Source: UBA6168 sp039819485
GTDB lineage: Bacteria; Bacteroidota; Bacteroidia; Chitinophagales; Saprospiraceae
NCBI GenBank assembly: GCA_039819485.1
Contig: JBCBRY010000026.1
Location: 1 to 64,000 of the forward strand
Reading direction: 5' to 3'
DNA length: 64,000 bases
Shown here: piece after piece, positions 34,585 to 44,217 of the stretch
Layout of the letters: every line of letters starts with the position of its first letter
How positions within the stretch are numbered: position 1 is the first letter of the stretch
Position numbers and translations under genes: made by a program
Notes under the pieces: generated by a model
Told to the model about the DNA's origin: nothing
Databases searched by the model: none
Seen by the model: only the letters and a program-made list of their open reading frames with translations

Positions 34585-36486
34585 ATGAAATATCAATCCA
34601 CCCATGCCTCCAGCCTCCAGGACAAAGAAACTTTTTGGAAAAAACAAAGTGAGGAGTTAGCCTGGATCGAGTCGCCAAAAACTATTTTATCAAAAAACGA
34701 AAACGGCTTTTATCGCTGGTTTGAAGGAGGCCAACTCAACACTTGCCACCTGGCGGTGGATTACCATGTCGAAAATGGCCGGGGCGGACAGACCGCACTC
34801 ATTTACGACTCTCCGGTAACTGGCAAAAAAGCAACGTATACTTTTAGTGAACTCCAAACTGAAGTTTCAAAAGTGGCCGGTATGCTGGTCGGACTGGGCG
34901 TTGAAAAAGGGGACCGGGTCATCATTTACATGCCAATGGTTCCACAAGTCGTTTTTGCAATGCTGGCCTGTGCCCGTATTGGTGCCGTCCATTCGGTCGT
35001 CTTTGGTGGATTTGCCCCACATGAGCTGGCCATCCGCATTGATGATGCAACACCCAAAGTAATCCTTGCAGCCAGTTGTGGCATTGAAATCAAAAAGATC
35101 ATTCCGTACAAACCCATCCTCGATGCAGCCATCGAAGAAGCGACCCACCAGCCGAAAGCAGTAGTGGTTTATCAAAGGGAAACTTTAAAAGCAGAACTGC
35201 AGCCAGGCAGGGACCATGACTGGGAGGATCTGTTAAAATCTGCAAAACCAGTCGGCTGTACACCAGTCAACGCAACTGATCCGCTTTATATCCTTTATAC
35301 CTCGGGAACGACCGGCCGTCCAAAAGGGATCGTACGCGACAATGGAGGTCATGCAGTAGCCCTTAAATGGAGCATGGAAAACATCTACGGCGTTCAACCC
35401 GGAGATGTGTACTGGGCAGCTTCAGATGTCGGTTGGGTGGTTGGACATAGTTACATTGTTTATGGGCCACTGATCCTTGGCTGTACCACCGTTCTTTTCG
35501 AAGGCAAGCCCATCAAAACACCTGATGCCGGAACGTTTTGGCGGATCATCGAAGAATATCAGGTAAAAGTGCTTTTCACTGCCCCCACAGCGATAAGGGC
35601 CATCAAAAAGGTAGATCCGGTTCCTGAACTGATCAAAAAATACAATACATCTTCCCTAAAGTATCTATTTCTTGCCGGGGAGCGAACGGATATTGCCACT
35701 TACGAATGGGCCACGAATGCCTTAGGAGTACCGGTAATCGACCATTGGTGGCAGACCGAATCCGGCTGGCCCATGCTGTCCAATTTTCCTGGGATCGAAC
35801 TTTTCCCCATCAAGCCCGGATCAGCAGGAAAGCCAGTTCCGGGGTACGATTTGCAAGTGATCAACGAGGCAGGTCATCCACAGCCTCCCAATGAAGAAGG
35901 GATTGTCGTTCTGAAAATGCCCTTGCCGCCCGGTTGCTTGCCCACTTTGTGGCAGGATGATGAGCGTTTTAAAAAAGCCTTTCTTTCCCAGTTTGATGGC
36001 TACTTCTTCTCTGGCGACGGCGGTTACGTCGACGACGAAGGATATGTATTCATTACCGGAAGAATTGATGACATCATAAATGTTGCAGGCCACCGCCTTT
36101 CAACCGCAGAAATGGAGGAGGTCGTCGCATCCCATGCGGCCGTGGCCGAGTGTGCTGTAGTTGGTGTCGCAGATCAAATGAAAGGACACATCCCTGTTGG
36201 ATTTGTGGTGGTGAAAACGGGGGTAGAGTTGTCAGAAGAATCACTTGAAAAGGAATTGATCCAAATGGTGAGAAAGACCATCGGCCCGGTGGCCAGTTTC
36301 AAAAAAGCAGTAGTCGCACAACGGCTTCCCAAAACCCGTTCAGGGAAAATTTTAAGAAAAATCATCAGGGCAATTGCCGATGGCAAAAAATTCAGTCCGC
36401 CCTCGACAATCGAAGACATGAGTGTCCTGGATGAATTAAAAATCTTGATGAAGGAAAAAGAGGTTGGTATAGCTTTCGTGGAATGA
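34585..36486 (+). CDS. prpE: Propionyl-CoA synthetase-like acyl-CoA ligase
   Basis: 633-aa ANL-family acyl-CoA synthetase, paralogous to Acs. The diagnostic segment YTSGTTGRPKGIVRDNGGHA with VALKWSM is the PrpE form (Acs proteins have KGVVHTxGGY). WWQTESGWPM replaces WWQTETGG, which matches PrpE rather than Acs. The C-terminal KTRSGKILRK puts the catalytic Lys at 588. It would activate propionate, and perhaps acetate less well, to the CoA ester. It stands alone, with a structured 411-base leader and its own terminator. Confidence 0.85.
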   Translation: MKYQSTHASSLQDKETFWKKQSEELAWIESPKTILSKNENGFYRWFEGGQLNTCHLAVDYHVENGRGGQTALIYDSPVTGKKATYTFSELQTEVSKVAGMLVGLGVEKGDRVIIYMPMVPQVVFAMLACARIGAVHSVVFGGFAPHELAIRIDDATPKVILAASCGIEIKKIIPYKPILDAAIEEATHQPKAVVVYQRETLKAELQPGRDHDWEDLLKSAKPVGCTPVNATDPLYILYTSGTTGRPKGIVRDNGGHAVALKWSMENIYGVQPGDVYWAASDVGWVVGHSYIVYGPLILGCTTVLFEGKPIKTPDAGTFWRIIEEYQVKVLFTAPTAIRAIKKVDPVPELIKKYNTSSLKYLFLAGERTDIATYEWATNALGVPVIDHWWQTESGWPMLSNFPGIELFPIKPGSAGKPVPGYDLQVINEAGHPQPPNEEGIVVLKMPLPPGCLPTLWQDDERFKKAFLSQFDGYFFSGDGGYVDDEGYVFITGRIDDIINVAGHRLSTAEMEEVVASHAAVAECAVVGVADQMKGHIPVGFVVVKTGVELSEESLEKELIQMVRKTIGPVASFKKAVVAQRLPKTRSGKILRKIIRAIADGKKFSPPSTIEDMSVLDELKILMKEKEVGIAFVE

Positions 36487-36517
36487 GCAAATGGAAAAAT
36501 TCCACTTTAATTTTTTC

Positions 36518-36560
36518 AAAAAAAAATGAAGTCGGCATTCAGACGGCTTCATTTTTTTTG
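36518..36560. terminator. Bidirectional terminator
   Basis: AAAAAAAATGAAGTCG and CGGCTTCATTTTTTTT pair with one G-T mismatch. The A- and T-runs on both sides suit the converging propionyl-CoA synthetase-like and intradiol-like genes. Confidence 0.85.
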
Positions 36561-36587
36561 AGAAGTTGTTAGAAATTCTCTTTTAGT

Positions 36588-37154
36588 TTATCCATTGATC
36601 CCAAGTGGCTGGGCAACGATGTTGAATTTACAGGCCCCGCCGTCCTCTTCCTCACCAAAATATCTTTTGCGCTCCTCCAATTCCATATCCATCAAAAAAG
36701 AATCTGCCGGGTCACTGATATCTTCATTTAAATAGAGCTTGCTTAAAGTCACGTTGGTATTTTCATCCGTCACTTTGATGTCGATTGAAACCGATGGCGG
36801 AGCTGCATGAAACGGCCGCTTGAGTGTTTTGAAAAAATAGGCACCGTTTTCATCAGTAACGGTACAGGCCCACATTTGCTCATCGGGGTCATAAGGAGCA
36901 AAGGACGGCCCGTATTCCATTCCAAAAACACCCCATTGAGCTGCGTGCCATATCTCGACCAATGCTCCCGTTACCGGTATGCCTTCTGGGTTCAGCACGA
37001 AGCCTTTCACAATAATTTCCTCAAAGACGTCGAGTGTTTCCAGCACCTCCTTGTAGGTGGGAATGATTAGATTGTTATCAGAAAGGGGGAATTCAGAAAG
37101 GGGAAGGAATCCAGAACCGGGCAGGCCCTGAATCATTTTCACTAGGTTATTCAT
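36588..37154 (-). CDS. Intradiol-dioxygenase-like protein lacking iron ligands
   Basis: 188-aa protein with the beta-sandwich pattern of intradiol ring-cleavage dioxygenases: VKGFVLNPEGIPVTGALVEIWHA, WACTVTDENGAYFFKTLK, then the region where RPxHIH is expected. Here that region reads PSVSIDIKV, so both histidine iron ligands are absent, although the GAYFF tyrosine remains. There is no signal peptide. It is therefore probably not a dioxygenase, and may be a binding protein or a transthyretin-like fold with another use. It is a single minus-strand gene beside an upstream MITE-like element. Confidence 0.7.
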   Translation of the reverse strand: MNNLVKMIQGLPGSGFLPLSEFPLSDNNLIIPTYKEVLETLDVFEEIIVKGFVLNPEGIPVTGALVEIWHAAQWGVFGMEYGPSFAPYDPDEQMWACTVTDENGAYFFKTLKRPFHAAPPSVSIDIKVTDENTNVTLSKLYLNEDISDPADSFLMDMELEERKRYFGEEEDGGACKFNIVAQPLGING

Positions 37155-37359
37155 GAGTTAAACTTTAGAGGCTACAAAGGTCAAAGATATTAAAAATGTC
37201 TGGAACCTCCAATGGTCCCAGACGTTCAAAAAATGTGTATGAAACTTATATTTTTCGCAAAAACTTTCGGTCAAACCTTCCAATCAATTGAAACAGAGGA
37301 CTTGATTTAAAAAGAATTGAACGATCGGAAATCTCTTCAAAAATGCTTCCAGCTTGCTG

Positions 37360-37479
37360 AGCAGGTGATCAAAAAAATGGCACGTTTCCTTTGCTTGGGG
37401 AATAGTCTTAAGCTATGTAAACAAAGCATTTGCCAAAATAAAAGTGTCATTTTTAGCGCTGCTTTTTTTTGACCACTTG
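37360..37479 (+). repeat. MITE-like palindromic element, copy 1 (diverged)
   Basis: Terminal inverted repeat GCAGGTGATCAAAA / TTTTGACCACTTGC. The inner right arm AAAAGTGTCATTTTTAGCGC is identical to the other copies; the inner left arm is mutated (TGGCACGTTTCC). It is the most diverged of five copies. Confidence 0.75.
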
Positions 37480-38112
37480 CTTGATAATCGGAAGCAATAA
37501 AAGACATCAATTCTTCAACGAATTCTCTTAAAACCATTCCTCCGTTGAGGGACAAAAAGAAAATTCCTGCTGCTCAAATGAGAAGAAAATATAATATTAT
37601 CAAAAGGAATATTAATGGGAACGCCCCTTACAAGGCAAGAAAAAGCAGGCAGGTAATTTGGGGCCATTCTCTTTATCCTGATCTTTTCAAACAGATGTCG
37701 AAAACCTATGGAAGGAACCACTAATCGCTGTGCTGCGAATTGCGTGCTCAACCACTTTAAATAAAGAAAAAGTTGGCATTTATTTGGAGTTTTGCGTGTT
37801 TGAATGATGCCTGCCGCCGGATTCTTTTTACCTCTCGAAAAAATTGAATTCCGGCCAAAGAAAGGGTGATAGTTGAGGGGTAATCTGTTTTCATTTAGAG
37901 GCTTTCATTTGGTCAACAGAGGCAATTTCTGGAGTAATTAGGAGTGGCTTTCAGAAGTGCTACAAAAGTGGTGCTTTAAATATTCTGATGCAATTTTATC
38001 TGATCAGAAAGCAAGCACAAATCTTACAGCCGGCAAGTGTATTTTAGCATAAATTTGACATGCCGGTCACTAAGTCACTGTTTTTCAATACTTTAAAAAA
38101 GCACAAGACACA
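37480..38112. other. Gene-poor stretch
   Basis: About 630 bases with only short overlapping frames and no recognisable protein. Together with the adjacent element the gap totals 958 bases. Minus-strand frames at 37337-37751 change frame near 37530 and could be gene remnants, but I cannot name a parent. Confidence 0.4.
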
Positions 38113-38481
38113 CTACTTTTTCACCAGAACCAATTCCTCAAGAGTGCCTGCCCGGTTCATATCCATCACAAGTGTATCCACGGCAGCCAGTGTAATCTGC
38201 ACCATTTTTTCGGCTTGTCCATTGGCCGTGGTGTACAATTTGTTTTCTACCAAGCGGTAGGTTCCAGTTTCTTTCTGGGGGCCAAAAGCTGCCGTATAGG
38301 CGTCGTCTGCTTTGAATTCAAAAACTACTTCGGAAGCATCGCGCCCCGAAGGCTGGCCTTTTACTTTCCAGGAGGTACCTTGCCAACTACCGACGATGCG
38401 GTGGTTGGTGTTTTCACCAGAACATGCCAACAAAGAGATAAGACACACGACACAGAGAAAAAATATTTTATTCGTATTCAT
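38113..38481 (-). CDS. Small lipocalin-like lipoprotein
   Basis: 122-aa lipoprotein with lipobox SLLAC (Cys ~20). The mature part begins IVGSWQGTSW and continues with VVFEFKADDAYTAAFG, GTYRLVENKLYTT and a closing LEELVLVKK strand. This is the pattern of the small Bacteroidetes lipocalin-like domains that start with a GxW strand. Ligand and role are unknown. It lies downstream of the 1532-aa surface protein on the same strand, but a terminator separates them. Confidence 0.75.
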   Translation of the reverse strand: MNTNKIFFLCVVCLISLLACSGENTNHRIVGSWQGTSWKVKGQPSGRDASEVVFEFKADDAYTAAFGPQKETGTYRLVENKLYTTANGQAEKMVQITLAAVDTLVMDMNRAGTLEELVLVKK

Positions 38482-38495
38482 GGTGCTAAATTAAA

Positions 38496-38529
38496 AAAAG
38501 CCCTGAAAAAAGTATTTCCCAGGGCTTTT
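38496..38529 (-). terminator. Terminator of the 1532-aa surface protein gene
   Basis: AAAAGCCCTG and CAGGGCTTTT form a perfect 10-bp stem, followed on the minus strand by a short T-run. It lies 24 bases beyond the stop of the large gene. Confidence 0.85.
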
Positions 38530-38553
38530 ATGGCCTATTTGTATTTTTCAATG

Positions 38554-41500
38554 CTATTTCACCAGTGTAATATCTCCTCGGTACAACAGCACCTGCCCAT
38601 CCAGAAATTCCACCTCTATTAAATAAAGGAAAACGGCCGGGTTCATTTCATCTCCCCTGAAGGTACCATCCCAGGCAGCCGTTCCGTCCGGGCTGGGGAT
38701 CGGATCTTCCACATCGTGAACCAGGTCGCCCCAACGGTCATAGATCCGGACAAAGTTGATAGCGGTAACCCCAGGACCGGTATGGACTTGAAAATCATCA
38801 TTGATGCCGTCACCATTCGGTGAAAAAATATTTGGAATGTAAACGTTCCTGTTTCGGTCCAGATCAACAAAGATAGAACCGGAGGCTGTGCAGCCATTGA
38901 TATCGACCACAACCAGGGTATAAAGTTGGTCATCCGTGGGATTTACTACCGGGTTTTTACAATCGGCGCAGGAGAGCTGATCCGAGGGAGTCCAGATAAA
39001 TGTATCGATGGGTACCGGAGGTATGATGACCGGGTCCAGTTCCGTCAATGAGTCCCCAAGTTCAATTTCGATTTCATCCGGAAAAAACGTCACTTGTAAT
39101 TCCGGTGGTTGTGATACCGTAACGGTTGTATCCACAGAACAGCCCTCGACATCAAAGACCGTAATCAGGTATTCGTTGGCGGGAAGGCCGCCAATCACCT
39201 CTCCGACGAGCGCACCATCGGGAGGTGGAGGGAATGCATTTACCCTAAAGCGTTTAATTCCTGTACCGCCCCATGCTGAATCTACCGTTATGCTGGTCGT
39301 ACCCCCAAAGCAGGGGATGTCCTGAACATCTCCCAAGATGAATTCAATGGGATCAGGTGCTTCGATGGTAAAACTCACGTCTGCTTCACAACCTTTTGGG
39401 TCAACCACGGTGACTGAATAGGTGCCTGCTGCTAAGTTTTCCGCCAAATTAGAATTCAGTGCGCCCACATTATTTTGCCAAATATAGGTTTCGTCCATCA
39501 AGGAAGTAATGTTTCCACCCTCTGCAATTACGCCCATCGTACCATCTTCATCCCCTACACAACTGACGGTAGGCGTTGTGGCAGATCCATCGACCATCAG
39601 CTCTAAAGGGGATGGCTCAGTGATTGACATTAAATGATTGAAGGCACAACCATTGGCATCAGTGATCTGCGCAGTATAAGTGTCCGGTGGCAACCCGGTC
39701 AGTACTGGGCCGACCGCCCCATTGCTCCAGGTAATATTGTAGGGCATCACTCCACCACTTGGGGTCAACATGATGGCTCCATCTGAAAATCCGAAGCAAG
39801 ACACATTGGTCAGGGACTGTCCAGGCAAAATGGGTGGCGGAGAAGGAATGGCAACGGTAAATGTATCTACACAGTTTTGATCGGCTACTTGAACCAACTG
39901 GTCTCCCTGGCATAATAAAGAGGCAGTACTGATGTCCACGTTATCGTCCGTTTCGCCACTGCCGAGCCAGGTAAAATCAAATATCCCGGCCGAACCATCA
40001 CTGTAATTTGCTGTCACTGTTGCACTTCCATCACAAGGTTGAACACCACTCGCACAACTTGCTGAATCAATGGCACTGAAATTAACCTCAATAAATGGCG
40101 GTTCTTCCAATGTGACGTTAACCACAAACGGAGGCTGACAATCATTGGCATCGGTTACAGAAATGGTATATTCACCCGCCGGTGCCCCGATAAAAGCAGC
40201 TCCGGTGACAGCTGGATCAGCTTCCCAGGTAAAATTATAGGGGCCAACTCCACCACCTCCGGAAATATTTACAATGATCTCTCCATCATCTCCCCCTACA
40301 CAAGAAGGGCTTTGCAATTGAACGCTATCCAACACCAGCGGAGGAGGGGCGATCACCAAAGCTGTGTCCACGGCAGTACAGGCATTGCCATCCGTGATTG
40401 TCACGATGTATTCGCCCGCACCAAGGTTGATGATTGTTTCTATCTCTTCACCGTTTGACCAGGTGGTTTGGACGATGCTGCCTGGATCAGCCGGAACAAC
40501 CGTCAGGGTACCGTCCATGTCATTGGGGCAATCAATCGTGTCGTCTTCCAATGCGAGGATAACCGGAGGATCTGGCGCAGTCACTTCTGCCTGTAAATTA
40601 GCTACACAGCCTTCCGAGTCGGTAACGGCCACGGTGTAAATACCCGCCGACAAATTGGATGCAATGGAATCCGTCAAGGGAGTATTGGGATCATTCCAAT
40701 CATATTCATAAGGATATGCACCTCCGGAAACGGCTACGGTTATGCTTCCATCCATGCCCGGCTGGCAGGTTTCATTCGATACGCTGACCAGAGTCAGTTC
40801 CAGCGGTGCAGGTTGTATGATTTCAAATGTTGAGTCAACTTCACAGCCATCGGTATCTGTCATTACCACGGTGTAAGTACCGACACAGAGATTATTCAAA
40901 TTAGAAAAGGTCTGGTCATTGTTTGCTGGCGGCGGGTTTGGGGTACCCGACCAGACAAAAGAATAAGGAATGGCGGGGGTACCACCGTCGGTTGTCCCCA
41001 GGGCAAAAATACTTCCGTCGCAACTGCCGTTACAGGAAACATTGTTGATCTCAGGTGTTATCGACAACACTTTTATGGCGGGCAAGTCTATGGTCTGTTC
41101 GAACGTACAGCCATTAGCATCGGTTACCAGCAATTCATACTCGCCTGATTCAGCCATCAAACTGGCCGAAGTGCCCATTACCGTGGATGCTCCCAGTTCA
41201 ATGGAATAATTTCCACTCGCATCTGTCGTCCCGCCACTTACATCGACCGAAATAACTCCGTCGGCAATTCCCGTACAGGTAGCAGAGTCAATTGTTATTT
41301 GGACATCCAACGCGTCAAGCTGGAATAGAAAAGTCATGTTCTCCACAACGCAGCCCGTCGTATTATCGGTCACTGTCAGCGAGTAATTTCCGGTGGGAAT
41401 ATTATCGATCGTAGGAGTGTCTCCTCCGTTCGACCAATTAAAAGCATAGTTTGAAACATCATTCAACAAGACACTGTCCAAAACCAGGTTAGCAGTAATG

Positions 41501-43152
41501 CTCCCCGGATCACCAGCACACTGCCCCTCCTCTTCATCAAACAGAATATTCAACATTGGCGGTCCCAATATCTCAATCATTTCAATAGTGGTATTGGGCG
41601 TCGGAGAATCATCGGTTATGGTGATGATGTATTCACCTTCCGGTAAACCTGAAATCGACAAGGTGTCTCCTTGAACATTAATGGTACCAGGCCCAAGTAC
41701 GGGGCCGCCCGTTGTCAAATTCTGCCAGGTAATGCTGTAGGGAGGGGTTCCTCCCGAAACAATGACTGAAAAACCACCGTCTGAATCACCGGCACAGGAC
41801 ACACTGTCCTGAAATGATGTCGCCTGCAAAGCTGAACTTGAAATACAGACCAGTCCAGAAATGCCATTGAAGCCTAATTCTTCATCATTGATATCAATAA
41901 TTTCGATATCCGTTATCGGCCCCAGTTCCGAGAAAGCAATTTCCGAACATTCCCCATCCATTCCAATAGCTTCAAAGCAAACTTGAAAGACAACCGTACT
42001 GTCTGGCAACGTTGCCCCACCAACGTCCAACCAGGTTGCCCTGAGTGTATCATTGGCAATATTGAAATTGTTCATATTGAAATTGGGCAATAGCGGTGTA
42101 AAATCCTGAACAATTGTAAATTGAAGAACTGTTGGGTCGAAAGTGATGGCGTATTGAAAAGCCTGAATGTCCTGAAAACCGCTTCCAACCGTTACATCCA
42201 GACAAATGACTTCCCCATGTGGGATCACACCGCTTCCTATGCTTTGGGAAACATTGATACAACCAATCATATTGGCCATCATAGAAGCTCCGCAGCTCTT
42301 ACCATCTTCAACCACAATATTGTACAAACCCGGCACTGGAACGTCGAACTCAATGGTTTCACCATGTCTGACCGGGCCGTTGGTCACGGTACCCTGCACA
42401 GAAGGATTGCCCTCCAGGCTAATGAACACATCATAATTACTGTCATCAAATTCAGACAAGCCACCTTCAACGACAACACTGCCGCTACAACCACTTGTGC
42501 CACTGTTGTTGTTCAGGTTTGAAAGTTCGATGGCATTCAAATAGACCACCGCAAATGCTTCGTCTTCATTTAAATGGACACAAGGCCCGGTGACTCCATT
42601 CACGTCGTTTTCGTAGCGTTTATCTGAAAAATGATCAATCGTGATGGGAGCAAACCATAGCAGCAGAGGGTCGCCATTGTTGTAGGTGGCTTGCAAAGAC
42701 CCTGGATTGTTAAAGGTTTGGTCGCCGTTAAAGTCACCTGCGGCTGTCACAAAAAAACCATTGGTTGGTGCAGGAGGGCCAAGAAACAGGCAGTTGTCCA
42801 TCAGGATTGCATCCAAATCTGGCCCGTCGACAGTCGGAGGACAATCGAGCAAAATGTAGGTAACCCCAGGTGTCGTTGTTGGATCAGGGTCACCGGTCAG
42901 ATCTGCATCACCATTGTGGATGACTTCGAACCGGTCATCGAGACAAAGGAAGGAGGTGTCTTTGTTGATGGTGTTGCTCTGTCCAACAAAATTGGCTATT
43001 TCAAAAGTGCCAGCAAACTGGTCGTCGCAGGCCATCATTTTCTCCAGCCCGGTGGGTTGTGTTTTTGTCAGTGTAATATTCTGTGGTAGCTGGCCAAAAG
43101 CTGCCAGCGCCCCGAACATCAGGATAGTAAATGGGAATAATCGGTATAGCAT
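38554..43152 (-). CDS. SprB-repeat surface protein, T9SS type B
   Basis: 1532-aa secreted protein. The signal peptide ends near AAFGQ. Residues ~305-425 look like a cohesin-type domain (VICLDVTVGSGFQDIQAFQY, ITFDPTVLQF, VVFQVCFEAIG). From ~447 to ~1330 there are about eleven SprB-like repeats, most starting with a Cys and an (S/D)DG motif (SCAGDSDGGFSVIVSGG, SCNGSCDGSIF, SCFGFSDGAIMLTPSGG) and carrying an ITWxN strand and a YTVxVTDxxGC end. The last ~95 residues are the CHU_C gliding-motility-associated domain (YIPNIFSPNGDGINDDFQV ... FLYLIEVEF), the type B T9SS signal. It is probably a long cell-surface adhesin. It is transcribed alone from a long leader shared with the divergent DUF1761 gene. 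Confidence 0.9.
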   Translation of the reverse strand: MLYRLFPFTILMFGALAAFGQLPQNITLTKTQPTGLEKMMACDDQFAGTFEIANFVGQSNTINKDTSFLCLDDRFEVIHNGDADLTGDPDPTTTPGVTYILLDCPPTVDGPDLDAILMDNCLFLGPPAPTNGFFVTAAGDFNGDQTFNNPGSLQATYNNGDPLLLWFAPITIDHFSDKRYENDVNGVTGPCVHLNEDEAFAVVYLNAIELSNLNNNSGTSGCSGSVVVEGGLSEFDDSNYDVFISLEGNPSVQGTVTNGPVRHGETIEFDVPVPGLYNIVVEDGKSCGASMMANMIGCINVSQSIGSGVIPHGEVICLDVTVGSGFQDIQAFQYAITFDPTVLQFTIVQDFTPLLPNFNMNNFNIANDTLRATWLDVGGATLPDSTVVFQVCFEAIGMDGECSEIAFSELGPITDIEIIDINDEELGFNGISGLVCISSSALQATSFQDSVSCAGDSDGGFSVIVSGGTPPYSITWQNLTTGGPVLGPGTINVQGDTLSISGLPEGEYIITITDDSPTPNTTIEMIEILGPPMLNILFDEEEGQCAGDPGSITANLVLDSVLLNDVSNYAFNWSNGGDTPTIDNIPTGNYSLTVTDNTTGCVVENMTFLFQLDALDVQITIDSATCTGIADGVISVDVSGGTTDASGNYSIELGASTVMGTSASLMAESGEYELLVTDANGCTFEQTIDLPAIKVLSITPEINNVSCNGSCDGSIFALGTTDGGTPAIPYSFVWSGTPNPPPANNDQTFSNLNNLCVGTYTVVMTDTDGCEVDSTFEIIQPAPLELTLVSVSNETCQPGMDGSITVAVSGGAYPYEYDWNDPNTPLTDSIASNLSAGIYTVAVTDSEGCVANLQAEVTAPDPPVILALEDDTIDCPNDMDGTLTVVPADPGSIVQTTWSNGEEIETIINLGAGEYIVTITDGNACTAVDTALVIAPPPLVLDSVQLQSPSCVGGDDGEIIVNISGGGGVGPYNFTWEADPAVTGAAFIGAPAGEYTISVTDANDCQPPFVVNVTLEEPPFIEVNFSAIDSASCASGVQPCDGSATVTANYSDGSAGIFDFTWLGSGETDDNVDISTASLLCQGDQLVQVADQNCVDTFTVAIPSPPPILPGQSLTNVSCFGFSDGAIMLTPSGGVMPYNITWSNGAVGPVLTGLPPDTYTAQITDANGCAFNHLMSITEPSPLELMVDGSATTPTVSCVGDEDGTMGVIAEGGNITSLMDETYIWQNNVGALNSNLAENLAAGTYSVTVVDPKGCEADVSFTIEAPDPIEFILGDVQDIPCFGGTTSITVDSAWGGTGIKRFRVNAFPPPPDGALVGEVIGGLPANEYLITVFDVEGCSVDTTVTVSQPPELQVTFFPDEIEIELGDSLTELDPVIIPPVPIDTFIWTPSDQLSCADCKNPVVNPTDDQLYTLVVVDINGCTASGSIFVDLDRNRNVYIPNIFSPNGDGINDDFQVHTGPGVTAINFVRIYDRWGDLVHDVEDPIPSPDGTAAWDGTFRGDEMNPAVFLYLIEVEFLDGQVLLYRGDITLVK

Positions 43153-43570
43153 TTTTATCTGGAAAAAGTAAAAAGTAAAAAGTAAACCCCAAGTCTCGGA
43201 GTGTCAGCTTTTTCTTTTTTACTCAAGTTTTGGACGAATATAAAACGGCAAAACTAACTAGAAATAGGGTGGCGGATAGGTGTTTTTACTCAAATAGTTT
43301 AGTGTGCGGCAAAGATAGTTTCGTTTTAGGTTTTTAAAAACCTTATAGGAGGTCGCCTTTTAACGGCGAAACGACAGGAGATGTTGCTTTTTGGAGTGAC
43401 CAGCCTTTTTGACCGGGTGTAGCCAGCTCAAGGTTCCAACTAATCTTAATCAGGACGCCGGCAAAAGCCCAAAGAAAAAAACAAAAACCAATTTGTTTTT
43501 AGTAAAAACAAATAATTTCATTACCTTGCCTCCGATTATCCAACTTTCACCAAACTAAAATCATTACACT
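43153..43570. promoter_or_regulatory. Divergent promoter region with 10-bp palindrome
   Basis: 418 bases between the minus-strand surface protein and the plus-strand DUF1761 gene. ATTTGTTTTT (43491-43500) and AAAAACAAAT (43504-43513) are perfect arms with a 3-nt loop, followed closely by TACCTTG near 43522, a -7-like box for the plus-strand gene. A short TCGCC / GGCGA stem lies near 43350. Tandem AAAAAGT units lie next to the surface-protein start. Confidence 0.5.
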
Positions 43571-44071
43571 ATGCCTATCAACTGGTTAGCGGTGCTCGTT
43601 GCCGCACTCGTCCCTACCCTCATCGGCTTCCTCTGGTACAGCGTCTTATTTGAAAAGGCGTGGATGAAAGCAGCCGGGATGACCGAGGAAAAAATAAAAG
43701 GAGGCAATATGCCGGTCATTTTCGGAGTGTCTTTTTTACTGAGTGTCATGTTGGCCATGTACATGAATGTATTGTCCATCCACCAGTTCAGTATCGACGG
43801 ATTATTTGTTGTCAATGGCCAACCACCTGCGGCAGGAAGCGAATCAGCGCTTTTCCTGGAAGCCTTTCACACCAACTACGACCACCTGCACCGCACCTTT
43901 GCACATGGAGTTGTGCATGGAATATTTGCCGGCATTCTTTTCATCCTGCCCATCATGGGCACGGCTGCCCTTTTTGAACGCAAGGGGTGGAAATACATCC
44001 TCATCAATGTGGGCTATTGGCTCGTCACGGTAAGTATTATGGCCGGCATCGTCTGTGCCTGGCCGGCATAA
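43571..44071 (+). CDS. DUF1761 family membrane protein
   Basis: 166-aa integral membrane protein with four helices. The family pattern is visible: INWLAVLVAALVPTLIGFLW then YSVLFEKAWMKAAGM at the N-terminus, a FHTNYDHLHRTFAHGVVHG loop-helix with several His, and a C-terminal WLVTVSIMAGIVCAW helix. DUF1761 proteins are common in Bacteroidota; their function is unknown. It is followed by two hairpins, so it is probably monocistronic. Confidence 0.88.
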   Translation: MPINWLAVLVAALVPTLIGFLWYSVLFEKAWMKAAGMTEEKIKGGNMPVIFGVSFLLSVMLAMYMNVLSIHQFSIDGLFVVNGQPPAAGSESALFLEAFHTNYDHLHRTFAHGVVHGIFAGILFILPIMGTAALFERKGWKYILINVGYWLVTVSIMAGIVCAWPA

Positions 44072-44103
44072 AGGACGTCAAACTAAATGCAATTCAATCA
44101 GAC

Positions 44104-44184
44104 ACCAACAAAACTTTTGTTGGTTTTTCTTGTTTTTTTGCTTAGGAAAAACGAGGGGTACTCTTACGAAGTATCCCTTTTTTT
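44104..44184 (+). terminator. Two consecutive terminators after DUF1761 gene
   Basis: ACCAACAAAA / TTTTGTTGGT (44104-44124) is followed by TTTTTCTTGTTTTTTT. Then AGGGGTACT / AGTATCCCTT (44155-44179, one mismatch) is followed by further T-runs up to 44184. Confidence 0.8.
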
Positions 44185-44217
44185 GTACAAATTAAAAAAC
44201 AACCATATTTATAAAAT

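Noticed and set aside
37337..37751. Minus-strand frames that could be a transposase remnant
   Set aside because: They run partly through the repeat element and show no DDE, DEDD or HUH motif; I cannot name a parent gene.
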